Source of the DNA: Atrina japonica
Taxonomy: Eukaryota; Mollusca; Bivalvia; Pterioida; Pinnidae
Reading direction: 5' to 3'
Assembly (NCBI GenBank): GCA_030159075.1
Contig: BROG01000228.1
Location: 914,501-978,500, forward strand
Length of the DNA stretch: 64,000 bases
How positions within the stretch are numbered: the first letter of the stretch is position 1; each line of letters begins with the position of its first letter. The position numbers and the translations under genes were made by a program. The notes under the pieces were generated by a model. That model did not search any database, was not told where the DNA came from, and was given only the letters and a program-made list of their open reading frames with translations. Below are positions 22,610-37,415 of the stretch, in pieces.

Positions 22610-22840
22610 AAAAACACTTAATGTTAAGTGAGTAACACTTTGATGTGATGTGAACAATACTTTACTGTTAACTGAACAACACTTTAAGTTAACAACACTG
22701 ACATTAAGTGAACAAAACTTTAATGTTATGTGAACAACACTTAACTGTTAAGCACACATCATTGACTTTAAGTTAACAATTTAATGTTAAGTGAACACTT
22801 TGGCATTTAGTGAACTACACTTTTATGTTACTTTATGCAT
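22610..22840. repeat. Degenerate short tandem repeat (TTAAGTGAACAACACTT)
   Basis: Irregular repeats of TTAAGTGAACAACACTTTAA at roughly 22- to 45-bp spacing, with many indels. An old, decaying array. Confidence 0.7.
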
Positions 22841-23436
22841 ACATTTATATAAATGATGAGGATTTCTAGGCAAATTAACTGCAATTATTAGTGAATTGTG
22901 TTAAGTATAGATAGGTAGACTTTAATATTTTTATGTCAAAACAAGGTTTCTTTGTAAAAGTCGTGTAAAGAAGTAAGTTAAAATTACAGTAATTGTCCAT
23001 TATATTGTATGTGATTGTGATCAAGTATTTGGTAGGCATTTTTTTCTTACTTGGTGGGCATATATTTTTTATTTTGTTTGTTTTTTTTTTGTCCATTTAA
23101 TTGTCCGTTTATCACCTCTCAGATAAATGAGTTTCTCCTAAAATTTTAAGCATTTGGAATTCTGTTTTATATCAAGCATAAAATAAATTTGATTTTGACA
23201 ATCATTTCAATATTTGCCTGAGTTGCTGGAATATAAAATCTGTAATAAGTCTTTCATCCCTATTTATCTAAGTGGTATGTTCCTTTCTATTGCTTAGGAC
23301 CAGTCTTGTATGGTATGTAGGGTTAAAAAAGTTTAGCTATTAGGAACTTTCTCAAACAGATCTTGTTTATGGCATAAAATACAGTGAATACTGCTCAGAG
23401 ATAATTAAAAACTACATGTATATATAATATGTCATT

Positions 23437-23680
23437 ACAAAAACCAAGGCCATAACTTGAAAACAATCTGTTCTAGAATCTCTTATTTGACTCGTATAGC
23501 TGGATAATATGCATTATTACACAGAGGTCAAGGTATAGGCTTGTAAACTATATAAAAATGTGTCAAGGACATACAAAAACCAAGGCCATAACTTGAAAAC
23601 AATCTGTTCTAAAATCTCTTATTTGACTGTATAGCTGGATAATATACATTATTACACAGAGGTCAAGGTATAGGCTAGTA
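23437..23680. repeat. Tandem duplication, ~137-bp period, two copies
   Basis: ACAAAAACCAAGGCCATAAC at 23437 recurs at 23574. The following ~100 bp (AATCTGTTCTAGAATCTC, ATTATTACACAGAGGTCAAG) are nearly identical in the two copies, so the duplication is recent. Confidence 0.9.
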
Positions 23681-23997
23681 GGAAAGTAGGTGTTTATTAT
23701 CATCGGTTTACACATTCAAACTTTATTGAATTGGGGAACATTTTATGTGTAATAATCGTTACAGAGCAATCTTACATACAGGTAAATTGACTAATACGTA
23801 GGAATGTTTTATGTTTTAACAAGCAAGTCTCTAATAAAGTTTAGTCACAACATCGATAAATTTGATTCATAACATTTAGAATTGTGAATTATTTTTTAGT
23901 ATTTAACAAAATTATTTATCACTTATTTTGAGGTATTGAAAAGAGGACTCATTCAAGTTTGACGTGTCATTGTTCCACTGTAAATATATATGTATCT

Positions 23998-24014
23998 ATG
24001 TGTGTGTGTGTGTA

Positions 24015-24047
<33 letters not shown>

Positions 24048-24095
24048 TTGTGTGTGTGTGTTTGTGTGTGTGTGTGTATGTTTGTGTGTATGTGT
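23998..24095. repeat. (TG)n microsatellite with TATGTTTG interruptions
   Basis: TG repeats broken regularly by TATGTTTG, giving a compound microsatellite. Confidence 0.9.
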
Positions 24096-26376
24096 TTATA
24101 TCCTTCGATTAATTGAAATCCATATACGGTAAAACTGCAATTAAATAAATTGCACCATATCTTATGTTTTAGAAGAAAATATATTTTTTAATGAAGTATG
24201 CCTTACCAATATTATGCAATAATCTACTGAGTTCTACATATCACTAATTTCATGTAACGTTCATAACATCCATTGTAAATTACAATAGTCACTTGTAATC
24301 TGTAGTCATCAGCCAATTAGCTAGAGTGCCTGTTAAACTTTCAAACATTTTAAAATTCATAACATCTCATCTCCTTTCAAATTTCCTTTCAAAAGGCTAG
24401 TGTTTAAAAAAAATGGTTAGGATACTGTGCGTGTATTTAAATTAGCGCACTCATATTTTAGTGCTCTCGGGGGATATAGACTAATTTGCACAATCTTAAA
24501 TTTGCGCAGTTAATTTCATTAGCATTGTCATGTACACAGAAATACAGAATGACCAGATGGAGAAATTTTAGCACTGCCCTTGAATTAGCGCAGTGACTTG
24601 AGGGTGAAAGACACTAATATTAGGATACTGCTAAAAAAATTAAACGTACAGTAACAAAAATGTGAATTCCATGAACCTTAAATCAGATGTTTGTAGCTAA
24701 GACAGGGGACTAGGTTGGTAGTTTCAGTCCATTTGGTTTCTTGTATGGCTTCATGTAGCAGCGCGAGGATGCTGAATAAATTGTGCCTTAAAAACCAAAA
24801 TACTATGTAAAATGTTACAAATTAGATGTAGGTAATTTTCTACAAATTATATTTTGAATAGTGATTAATGCTTTGTCTACTTTAGTGCTAAAAATGATTT
24901 TATTTCATGTGCCATTAATCACAAGTGTATTCAATCTTATTCATGAATTCCATGTTAATAAATCACATTTGTTTTTAAAAGTAGAAGGGACCAAAATTAT
25001 TCATTTCTCAAGCTCAAGTGACACTCACATCGAAAGCATTGTGTCAAATTTATGATTTTCACCGAAAAATAAAACAAAATCAACTTTCGGGTTTGATTAT
25101 TCTAAAAATTTGAGTAGTTGTCCTTTGATATTTCTTGAATTGTTTTCAAATGAGCAATGGTTTTCATCATTGTTTACAATTATATGCGATACATTTATTC
25201 AATTGTATGATGAATTCTGTGTTTTCATTGAAAACGTAAAAAATTAGTACAGCTTGAGTATTGAATGAATTTGGTGAGTTGTTATTTTAGTATGAATCAA
25301 ATGAATAGTTAAAACTGTCATGATCAAACAGTTTTGCAATATGATGTTTTCATTTTGCGTCGGTCAAATATTGCCTTGAGTAATGTTCCCTTTTCAACAA
25401 AATGTAGCTATGATATTCAGTGTGATTTGTCGATGGATTCTCATTTGGTCAGTACATTGAAACTTGAATTGTGAAAATTTTTCTAAAGTAAAGTAAGATT
25501 TATATAAATTTTACTGTAAAAATGTGACATTTTGATTCCTTTTCACAACTTCAAACAAATTTCTACATATTGTCCAAATATGACTAACTTGTTACTGCTG
25601 AAAGTAGTATTGAAAAGATTAAAGCAATATGCGCCGTCAGTAATTTATTTTTTAAACCGTCAAATAAACACTTAACCACTCTTATATGATTGAAATATCA
25701 TTGAACAGGAAATCACCTGCATCTGTCGTGATTTTAACCTGTAAGTTTAGTTTTTATGCCCTCAGCCTGAAAGGTCCGCTGGGGGCATCTAGTGTTTGCA
25801 TTGTACGTCTGTCTGTCTGTCCATAATTCTATTTCGCTTACATGTAAAGTGCAAAATTTCAAGTTTGGATTGTGATACAGTAACCAAACTTAGACTGTAA
25901 GTTCATATAAGGGTTACTCAAACTTCACTGACATCACATGCCCCTGGGGGTGGGATGGGGTCAAAATGTAGGACATTGCAATATTTAAAGTTTGGATTGT
26001 GATACTGTTGGGACTCGGGGCATTTGTGTTTCACATGAAATGAATACTGTATTGCATGCAGTGCAGTGTATCTCTGATGTAATCGTATTATACATGTGAC
26101 CTCTAGAGTGACCTCTAGATCAAAACTTGAAGGACTTTTACTATGCATTATCAAATAATTGTTGATGCTGAACCAATGTTGGATGTATTAATTAATCATT
26201 TGTCATTATTAATTGCATAAGATGTGAGTATGAATATTAATATGATGAAATTAGATGCACTTACATCTGATGCTGTCCTCCAATCATACATGCTTCCTTG
26301 AAAAGAGTATCTGTAAGAGTAAATGTGAATTTCAAGTAACAGTTATATACAACTGATTACGTTTTAAATTTGTTCT

Positions 26377-26728
26377 TTCAAAGGGGCTATGTTTACCAAA
26401 AAGAATTATTTGGATTTTTTCTACTTTAACTTGATGTACAATAACAAATAAGAGCTATACGCAGGCATAAAATATCATATAGTTCTATATATTTTGTTAA
26501 AATAAGGTCAAATCCAGTGTGGTATGCATACAAATAGTAAGGTTGAATTAATCAGTTGCAAGTGAAAAAGTACCAAATTGGGCATCTCGAGTAATTTTCA
26601 CAAAGTATATAGGAATTTAAGAATTTTTATGCCTGTGTATATATCTTTTTTGTTATTGTATAACAATCTAAAGTAGTAAAAGGAAAAAAAAAATTTTAGA
26701 AAAAAAAAACTGTTAATGCCCCTTAAAA
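26377..26728. mobile_element. ~350-bp hairpin MITE, (A)AGGGGCATTAAC ends
   Basis: The left side (AAAGGGGCTATG, TCTACTTTAACTTGATGTAC, AGGCATAAAATATC, ATATATTTTGTTAAAA) mirrors the right side (TTTCACAAAGTATATAGGAA, TTTATGCCTGTG, ATGCCCCTTAAA), so the whole element can fold on itself. Relatives are at 31086-31423, 35085-35300 and 48130-48440. No ORF. Confidence 0.75.
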
Positions 26729-31085
<4,357 letters not shown>

Positions 31086-31423
31086 AAGTGTTTTTTTTAT
31101 TGTTTCTACCGTTTTACATTTTAGATTGATATACAACAATAAAAAGAGGGTATACACAACACAGGCATACAAATGTTTAAATTCCTATATATTTTGTGAA
31201 AATTGCCTGAGAAACCCAGGTTAGGTACTTTTTCTCAGTATTACAATTGATTAACTCAACCTTATTTGTATGTGCATACCACACTGTACCTAACCTTATT
31301 TTCACAAAATATATAGGGATATAAGTTTTTCTTATGCCTGTGTAAACTTCTTATTTGTAATCGTACATCATGTAAAAGTAGAAAATTCGATTTTTAGTAA
31401 ACACGGCTAATGTCCCTTTAAGG
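31086..31423. mobile_element. Hairpin MITE, second copy
   Basis: Long near-palindrome. AGGCATACAAATGTTTAAAT, CCTATATATTTTGTGAAAAT and ACCCAGGTTAGGTAC pair with GTACCTAACC, TTATTTTCACAAAATATATA and GGGATATAAGTTTTTC, TTATGCCTGTG. The right end is GGCTAATGTCCCTTTAA. Same family as 26377-26728. Confidence 0.75.
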
Positions 31424-31774
31424 TTTGACGTCTTTATAATTATAAGTTTATATCTCTAGCAAACTTTGACGCATGTTCTAGTAAAACTACTTTGTCTTGT
31501 AATTATGTCGCATACTTTTATTTATAATTCCTACCTAAAAAAAAAACAAAACATTTTATAACCACTAATGCGTTGCCACTTATGGTGGGCTGGTTGAGGG
31601 TATACATAAACCTAGTACCTGGTATTTTGGTATGAGCTGAGAATCTTAAACTAAAGTCATTTTTTCGCACTGAAAACACCATTTAGATTCTAAATTCTTC
31701 AAAAGCTACTCTTTCGCTATACATTTATCATGATACCACTTTCTCTTTAGAAAACATGCATCTTTTATAATTGG

Positions 31775-31821
31775 AGCTCAGGTGATGAAGTCTAATTGAC
31801 CGAAATGATTGTCTTAAGCAT
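31775..31821 (+). ncRNA. Degraded hammerhead motif, left PLE terminal repeat
   Basis: Reads GAGCTCAG, GTGATGA, AGTC-loop-GACC, GAAA, TGATTGTC, TTAAGC. The invariant C at the start of the core is G here and stem I has a mismatch, so it should be inactive. Confidence 0.6.
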
Positions 31822-32029
31822 TACAACTTTGGTATATGTTTATAATATTTATGCAAAGCTAGAAACGTAATATTTTCTGTTGACTTTATAATGTCGCAAA
31901 ATGAGATAACGCATTGCATAAGTAAAGATAAGCATTTTATGTTCTTGCAATGTTTAACTTTGCTGGAGTATTTAAATATAAAATATTTTCTGTGATCATT
32001 AGGTTTGTACATGTAAAGCTAAGATAGTG

Positions 32030-32670
32030 ATGTTCGGAGACGTGGTCTTTCAACAAACTGTCAGCATTCCTATGGGAACCAATTGTGCCCCTTTATTGGC
32101 CTACCTGTTCCTTAAACTGCTGAATCAAAAGAAGATTTCCCTTTTGTACAAACTCATAAACTCTATGTTTCTTAGTACAAGGTAACATGTTCAAGCTTGA
32201 TTCGCGGTTACGAGCTCGGCCTACCGCTTCTCGCGGTGTCCTTTAATTTAACATTTAGATATATCGACGACGTTTTGTAAATTAATAATGACAATTTTCA
32301 TACATATGTCAATGCGATATATCCCAGCAAACGGGAAATTAAACATACAACAGAATCAAGAACACACGCTTCATACTTAGTCACATTGCTTAATATAGAC
32401 ACAGACGGGATATTAGCAACTAAGCTATGCGGCAAACGCGACGATTTTCGGCTTTCCCATCGTAAATTTTCCACATTTAAGTAGTAATATCCCTCAGTCA
32501 CCCGCATATGGAGTTTGTGTTTCGCAAATGATCCGATATGCCAGGGCGTGTACAACATACGAAAATTTCATATACAGAGGTAAACTACTTACTGACAAAT
32601 TATTGACACAGGGATATCGAAAACCGCGTTTAATATCAACGTTCTGCAAATTTTACGGTCGTTTCACTAG
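32030..32670 (+). pseudogene. PLE reverse transcriptase fragment
   Basis: The frame from 32030 gives MFGDVVFQQTVSIPMGTNCA, then PLLAYLFL, the PLE RT 'GIPMGTNCAPLLAD' region. Bases 32240-32280 give TFRYIDDVL followed by a TAA, so the catalytic YIDD is present but a stop follows at once. The frame then continues with NAIYPSKREIKHTTESRTHA, DTDGILATKLCGKRDDF, a frameshift near 32480, AYGVCVSQMIRYARACTTYE, LLTQGYRKPRLISTFCKFYG and a stop at 32668-32670. About 100 bp upstream of YIDD are scrambled. Non-functional. Confidence 0.88.
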
Positions 32671-33050
32671 GTGATATGTTGAGTTGCCTTTTCGTTGGCG
32701 GTTGTTGAGACGTCTGTACCAATTGTGACGAGGATACACTTCTCACGTATTTCATTGGACTTGACTTTGGACTCACGGTGGGCGTGAGCGATCGACAGGG
32801 GATGCTTACTCCTCTATGGCACCTGATCCCACCTCTTGGATTCCAGAGGTCCGTGTTTGTCCATTTTTACCGGATTTGTATCTATGTCCTGGACATTCTA
32901 TTGATTTATACTTTGGTATCTGAGATTTTTTATAGTCATTTTTTACAGTGGTTACTCTTAGACGGATTTTGGCTATACTTTTAGATTTATTATTTGACCA
33001 TGTATAATACCACTTTCGTTTTAGAAAATACATATACATTTTAAATTGGA

Positions 33051-33094
33051 GCTCAACTGATGAAGTCTAATTGACAGAAACGATCGTCTTGAGC
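33051..33094 (+). ncRNA. Intact-looking type I hammerhead ribozyme
   Basis: Stem I is GCTCAA (33051-33056) with TTGAGC (33089-33094), six perfect pairs. The core CTGATGA is at 33057-33063. Stem II is GTC (33065-33067) with GAC (33073-33075) around TAATT, with an A/A pair at its base. GAAA is at 33077-33080. Stem III is the 8-nt palindrome ACGATCGT (33080-33087). The predicted cleavage follows C33088 (GUC site). The short palindromic stem III fits hammerheads known from PLEs and retrozymes, which work best as dimers. Confidence 0.8.
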
Positions 33095-33401
33095 ATTATA
33101 ACTTTTGTATGTTTATAATATTTATAACCATTAGGTCGTTGCCACTGTTGGTGGACCGTTTGAGTCCCCGAGGGTATACATAAACCTAGTACCTAGTATC
33201 TCGGTACCAGCTGATAATCTTATACTAAAGTAATATTTGGCACTGACAACCCCATTTAAAATTCCAAAGTTTTCTAAAGCTAAGATAGTCATTTTTACAG
33301 TGATTACTCTTAGACGGATTTCGGCTATACTTTTAGATTTATTATTTAACCTTGTATGATACAACTTTCTCTTTAAAAATACATATACATTTTAAATTGG
33401 A

Positions 33402-33445
33402 ACTCAAATGATGAAGTCTAATTGACAGAAACGATCGTCTTGAGC
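33402..33445 (+). ncRNA. Second hammerhead motif, core mutated
   Basis: 351 bp downstream of the previous motif in the same orientation. All elements are present (ACTCAA/TTGAGC, TGATGA, GTC/GAC, GAAA, ACGATCGT), but the invariant first core C is A at 33408. Cleavage is therefore probably lost. Confidence 0.7.
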
Positions 33446-33537
33446 ATTTTAACGTTGGTATTATGTTTATAGTATTTGTCTTTCCTTTTGCCTCGAGTAC
33501 TAAAATTATTAATTTCAGAATAAAAGTGACAGATACC

Positions 33538-33904
33538 TGTGGCACGCCAAAATCACATTAATGACTAAAACCTATTTTTTCTCTCAGTAGTTTTTCTCCA
33601 GTTAATTATGGTTTTTCTTTTGTAACCCAAACTAGGTTTAACTCCGCCAAATTCACATTATTACACAATTGAATCCAGTTATTCTCTGATAAACTATTTT
33701 TATTCTGAAAATAAAAACAGGTTTAACTCATTTTTGTTAATATTTTGGCAAAGTTAAACCTGTTTTTTCTCTCCGTTAAACCTAGTATTTCTCCAGTAAA
33801 TCAAGGTTACTGAGAAAACTTGTTTTAACTCGAGAAAAACTTATGTCTATGTTTAACTGAAAAAATGTAGGTATGATACTTAATATGATTTTGACGTGCC
33901 ATAA
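33538..33904. mobile_element. ~367-bp MITE with TGGCACGYCAAAATCAYATT ends
   Basis: Left end TGGCACGCCAAAATCACATT and the reverse complement of the right end TGGCACGTCAAAATCATATT differ at two positions. The interior has several TTAAACCTAGTTTTTCTCCA-type motifs in both orientations. A related copy is at 54958-55140. No ORF. Confidence 0.75.
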
Positions 33905-34362
33905 GTGCCTCTAGCTCAAGAAATAAGATGTTTTACTTGAATTTACTTTTAAGTTCGCTAAACCAGGAAGTGAAAACCGTGTAATTAATGAAGTATGTCA
34001 ACCTTGAGATAGGTAACAAAATTTTATAGATCTAGAACATTTTTAAAGGAAATTGTAGACAAGTACGTGTTTTGTAGTATACTTGTCAACTTACCTGTCA
34101 TAGTGTCAGTTACAGATAAGAGTGGTAGTACTCATTTTGTTCGGACAGTAGAGCTATAAAGCAAATGTGCTATAAAAAGCGATTACTCAAATGCAGTTTT
34201 TAGGACATAAAACTCGTAATTAAGGTGAATAATACCTTTGTTTGTATCATTGTATGAGAAAGTGTTTTTTTCTGTTTCTCTCCCAAATGTACGGAAGCCG
34301 GCGTACAAATTGATCTTGAATTCTGTGCTCGAGAATATTATAACAGCAATACACATTATTAC

Positions 34363-34625
34363 GGGGCATCCGTGGACGAGTGGTTAGAGCATCGCGCTTT
34401 GAAACATGGCGTCTCTCACTTCTGGTCAGCGCAGGTTCGAACCCCGCTAGAACCTAAGCTGATTTTTGTGAGAAAGTTTGCCAGTTTACTTCGGAAGGCT
34501 GGTGGTCTCTTTCCGGACACACTGTAACTGGTTTCTCTCCTCCACGAATAAAAACTGATCACCACCATATAACTGAAAAACTGTTGGGTGTAGCGTAAAA
34601 CAAAAATCAAATCAAATCAGATCAC
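34363..34625 (+). mobile_element. Complete tRNA-derived SINE (family A)
   Basis: The head 34363-34446 has a pol III A box (TGGACGAGTGGTTAG) and B box (GGTTCGAACCCC) with a long variable region, like a Ser/Leu-type tRNA. The body contains GTGAGAAAGTTTGCCAGTTT, GGAAGGCTGGTGGTC, GTAACTGGTTTCTCTCCTCC and AAAACTGATCACCACCATAT, and the tail is (AAATC)n. Fragments recur at 828, 1767, 16340 (-), 28197 (-), 41786, 55650, 62145 and 63020 (-). Confidence 0.85.
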
Positions 34626-34744
34626 ATTATTTAACGTCAGTCTGTTTAATCGATTACTGCGCATTGTTAACCCGTCGCTTTATAGAGTATTATGATATAT
34701 GTATCATTCTCACAATTTTTTTCGAAATATCGATACATGTATGA

Positions 34745-34985
34745 GAGCCGGTCTGGCTCAGTCGGTAGCGCGCTGGGCTCTTAATCGTGAGTTCGAGTCC
34801 AGCCGGTGGATGAGACAGTAAAAACCGAGGTCCTGTGTCACAGTAGGTGTCAGCACGTTAAAGAATACTCACTGTTCAATAGCCGTAAGCCGTAGGCCAA
34901 AATTTAAAGCATTTCACCGGCATTTTGTGACGTCTCCATATGAATGAAAGATTATTGAGTGGGACTTAAACATCAATACAACGAT
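34745..34985 (+). mobile_element. Complete tRNA-derived SINE (family B)
   Basis: The head 34745-34808 contains GTCTGGCTCAGTCGGTAGCG (A box), CTCTTAAT at the anticodon (CTT, Lys-like) and GAGTTCGAGTCCAGC (B box). The body has CCGAGGTCCTGTGTCACAGT and AGCCGTAAGCCGTAGGCC, and the tail is GTGACGTCTCCATATGAATG. Because this tail is attached, it is a SINE and not a tRNA gene. Confidence 0.85.
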
Positions 34986-35084
34986 ACATGTATAAAATTA
35001 CGCATTATATTACTTAATTCATCTGGATAAAATATCGATTCCTATAATGATAAGCAAGACGAATTCTACAAATTGTGAAATTAA

Positions 35085-35300
35085 AGAGGCATTAGCTGTG
35101 TGTTTCCCAAAATAAACTTTGTATTTCTTACCACATAGAATGATGAACAATAACAAAAAGAGAGAGGCACAGGCATGAAAAATCTTAAATTCCTAAAATT
35201 AAATGTTTTGAAAATTGCTCAAAAACCTAACTTTTGGAATTGATTAATTCGACCTAACTATATGTATACGAATACCACACTGGACCTGACCTTGTCGTTC
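35085..35300. mobile_element. Hairpin MITE, third copy, right side truncated
   Basis: Starts AAAGAGGCATTAGCTGTGTG and includes AGGCATGAAAAATCTTAAAT, AATTGATTAATTCGACC and CACACTGGACCTGACC. The complementary right half is missing. Confidence 0.65.
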
Positions 35301-35484
35301 AAGCGTTAAAGTCGCCTAACAGTCAAATTTTGATTTAAAAGGCAAAAATATATTTTCTAGTTCACAAAAAGTGTTCCTCGATATAATATTTTGAACACTG
35401 CGGTGGGATATACACAATTCCAAATATCTTTATCAGTATTCAGTAAACATTTCTCACACCAGTATATAGAATACAGTATATTTT

Positions 35485-35855
35485 TTATTATATTGTGTGC
35501 ACAGTTTAGTTATGTTGTGCGCACAGTTTAACAAATACTATATTGTGCGCACAGTTTAAGATTCATTATATTGTGCGCACAGTTTAGTTATATTGTGCAC
35601 ACAGTTTAACTATATTGTGCGCACAGTTTAGGTATATTGTGCGCACAGTTTAACTATATTGTGCGCACAGTTTAGGTATATTATGCGCACAGTTAGTTAT
35701 ATTGTGCGCACAGTTAAGATATATTGTGCGCACATTTTAGATATATTGTGCGCACAGTTTAGGTATATTGTGCGCACAGTTTAACTATATTGTGCGCACA
35801 GTTTAGATATATTGTGCGCACAGTTTAGCTATATTGTGCTCACAGTTTAACTTTA
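35485..35855. repeat. 22-bp minisatellite with TGTGCGCACA core
   Basis: About 17 units of TATATTGTGCGCACAGTTTA plus AC/GG. Each contains the 10-bp palindrome TGTGCGCACA, a strictly alternating purine-pyrimidine run. Confidence 0.93.
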
Positions 35856-35946
35856 TTTGAATAAAAATGAAGAGAGGCCTTTTGTCGCTCACCTGGCAAA
35901 TATGTTCAACATTGCATAAGAAGTCAAAATGTCTAAAAATGGATGA

Positions 35947-36074
<128 letters not shown>

Positions 36075-36179
36075 TTAATTTGTTTATCTGTTCATATACA
36101 GGACTTTCGAACGTCGAAACATCGTACAGGTCCCGTTGTTGTATGCTTAGAAACGTCACTTATTATTTTATAAACATGA

Positions 36180-36375
36180 TACCAAAGTTATAATGCTCAA
36201 GACGATCGTTTCTGTCAATTAGACTTCATCAGTTGAGCTCCAATTTAAAATGTATATGTATTTCCTAAAGAGAAAGCGGTATCATACAAGGCCAAATAAT
36301 AAATCTAAAAGTATAGCCGAAATCCGTCTAAGAGTAACCACTGTAAAAAGTTGACTATCTTAGGTTTAGAAAACT
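36180..36375 (-). mobile_element. PLE terminal-repeat fragment, minus strand
   Basis: Reverse complement of 32945-33105: TTACTCTTAGACGGATTTCG, CTATACTTTTAGATTTATTA and the complete hammerhead. It lies about 3 kb from the PLE at 31576-33475 in opposite orientation. Confidence 0.85.
36195..36238 (-). ncRNA. Intact-looking type I hammerhead ribozyme, minus strand
   Basis: Identical over all 44 nt to the motif at 33051-33094, including the six-pair stem I, CTGATGA, GAAA and palindromic ACGATCGT. The two copies would be transcribed in opposite directions. Confidence 0.8.
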
Positions 36376-36500
36376 TTGGAAGATTTATGGTCGATACGGA
36401 GACCTTGCTAAACAATATGAAGAACCCCTCTCTGGAATACTGGACAGTATTCTGGACCATGATCATATACAGTCAATCCCTTTCGCTTATCATATCTAAA
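36376..36500 (+). pseudogene. PLE RT C-terminal-like fragment
   Basis: The frame reading KIYGRYGDLAKQYEEPLSG and ILDSIL ends in TAA near 36508. The K-x-Y-G-R-Y-x-D-L pattern resembles the end of PLE reverse transcriptases (compare FCKFYGR near 32660). Too short to be sure. Confidence 0.4.
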
Positions 36501-36559
36501 ACTAACCGATAACATTCACCGCAATTGACCTTTTCATCGAATTCAGGGGATTTCCATGG

Positions 36560-36740
36560 AACCTTTGCGACGGGTGTGGCATGCTGGCAGCGAACGCTGA
36601 CTCCTTCCGGACACCTGGTCCTATCCTGTTTGGGATTCGCAATTGTTCTTCATGTTGAGACCATTTGTATATCAGATTCTGATTTGTCGTGGACTTTGAG
36701 TTTCGGTTATTCAATGGTACCTCTTCCTTTTTAATTCTGC
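36560..36740 (+). repeat. Dispersed repeat, PLE-tail-like
   Basis: Shares TGTGGCATGCTGGCAG, CTCCTTCCGGACACCTGGTC, TTTGGGATTCGCAATTGTTC and TGAGACCATTTGTAT with 1033-1190, and in part with 58140-58275. The ORFs through it are not conserved. Confidence 0.6.
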
Positions 36741-37267
36741 TACATAACGACCCTCTTGCTCTGTGTCCACACACATAATTAACTTTAATATTGTCATAGA
36801 CAACTGAGAAACGTCAGGACTAGGCTAGATTTGGAATAACGTGTGCATCTTATCAATTCAAAAGAAACAGTTTGGCTAAAAGAGCGGCACATTTGGTGTC
36901 CATAGGATTGCCAGGGTTTGCAACATCTATCTAATATCCATTTAAGAGTATATGTAATATAACTCAGTCAGATGTTGGACAAAATACGTTTCTGTTGACC
37001 TAGGACAAGTTTTCTGAATTTGCGACAACAATGATGTTAATTGTGTTTTGGGTATATTTTGGAATTTACTTCAGGTACACAATCAGTTTAAACCTTGGTC
37101 TATGATTTGTGAACTCTCCCTATTTGTGATTTCGTTAATTAACATTACTAGCTATGGCGACTTACAACATTGTGTCCCAACTAGCGAATAAAAAGTAATT
37201 GTATGGCAAACAAATTGTAAAAAGATTTTCCTTGAAAGTCGATGTCAATATGCAATAATTACAGCTG

Positions 37268-37415
37268 ATAGAGTCGACAGGGGATGCTTACTCCTCCATG
37301 GCACCTGATCCCCCCTCTAGGTTTCCAGAGGTCCATGTTTGTTCATTTTTGTCGGATTTGTATCTGTGTCCTGGACATCCTAAAGATTTATACATTGGTA
37401 TCTGAGATGTTTTAT
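37268..37415 (+). mobile_element. PLE 3' tail fragment
   Basis: GACAGGGGATGCTTACTCCT, CCATGGCACCTGATCCC, AGAGGTCCATGTTTGTTC and CTGGACATCC match 32790-32945. Confidence 0.75.

Larger units (their letters stand above)
21582..26376. other. SETX 3' flank and intergenic DNA
   Basis: Probable 3' UTR, then intergenic sequence. AATAAA-type signals occur in the AT-rich stretch around 21990-22055, but none can be singled out. Bases 21625-21715 resemble the TAACCCTTTCAAC-ended MITE family. Bases 25755-25830 (ATGCCCTCAGCC, CGCTGGGGGCATCTAG) form a short inverted-repeat motif. No convincing ORF. Confidence 0.55.
31576..33475 (+). mobile_element. Decayed Penelope-like element with hammerhead-bearing terminal repeats
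   Basis: Order: a partial terminal repeat (31576-31850), a truncated reverse transcriptase (32030-32670), a 3' untranslated tail (32671-32945), then terminal-repeat sequence with two hammerhead motifs about 350 bp apart (32946-33475). The left and right terminal repeats share GGGTATACATAAACCTAGTA, TTGGAGCTCA and GATGAAGTCTAATTGAC. The RT has stops and at least one frameshift. The element is on the + strand and dead. Confidence 0.85.

Noticed and set aside
34745..34808. Possible tRNA-Lys gene
   Set aside because: The head is joined to a SINE body and tail shared with other copies, and the cloverleaf is incomplete. It is a SINE head.
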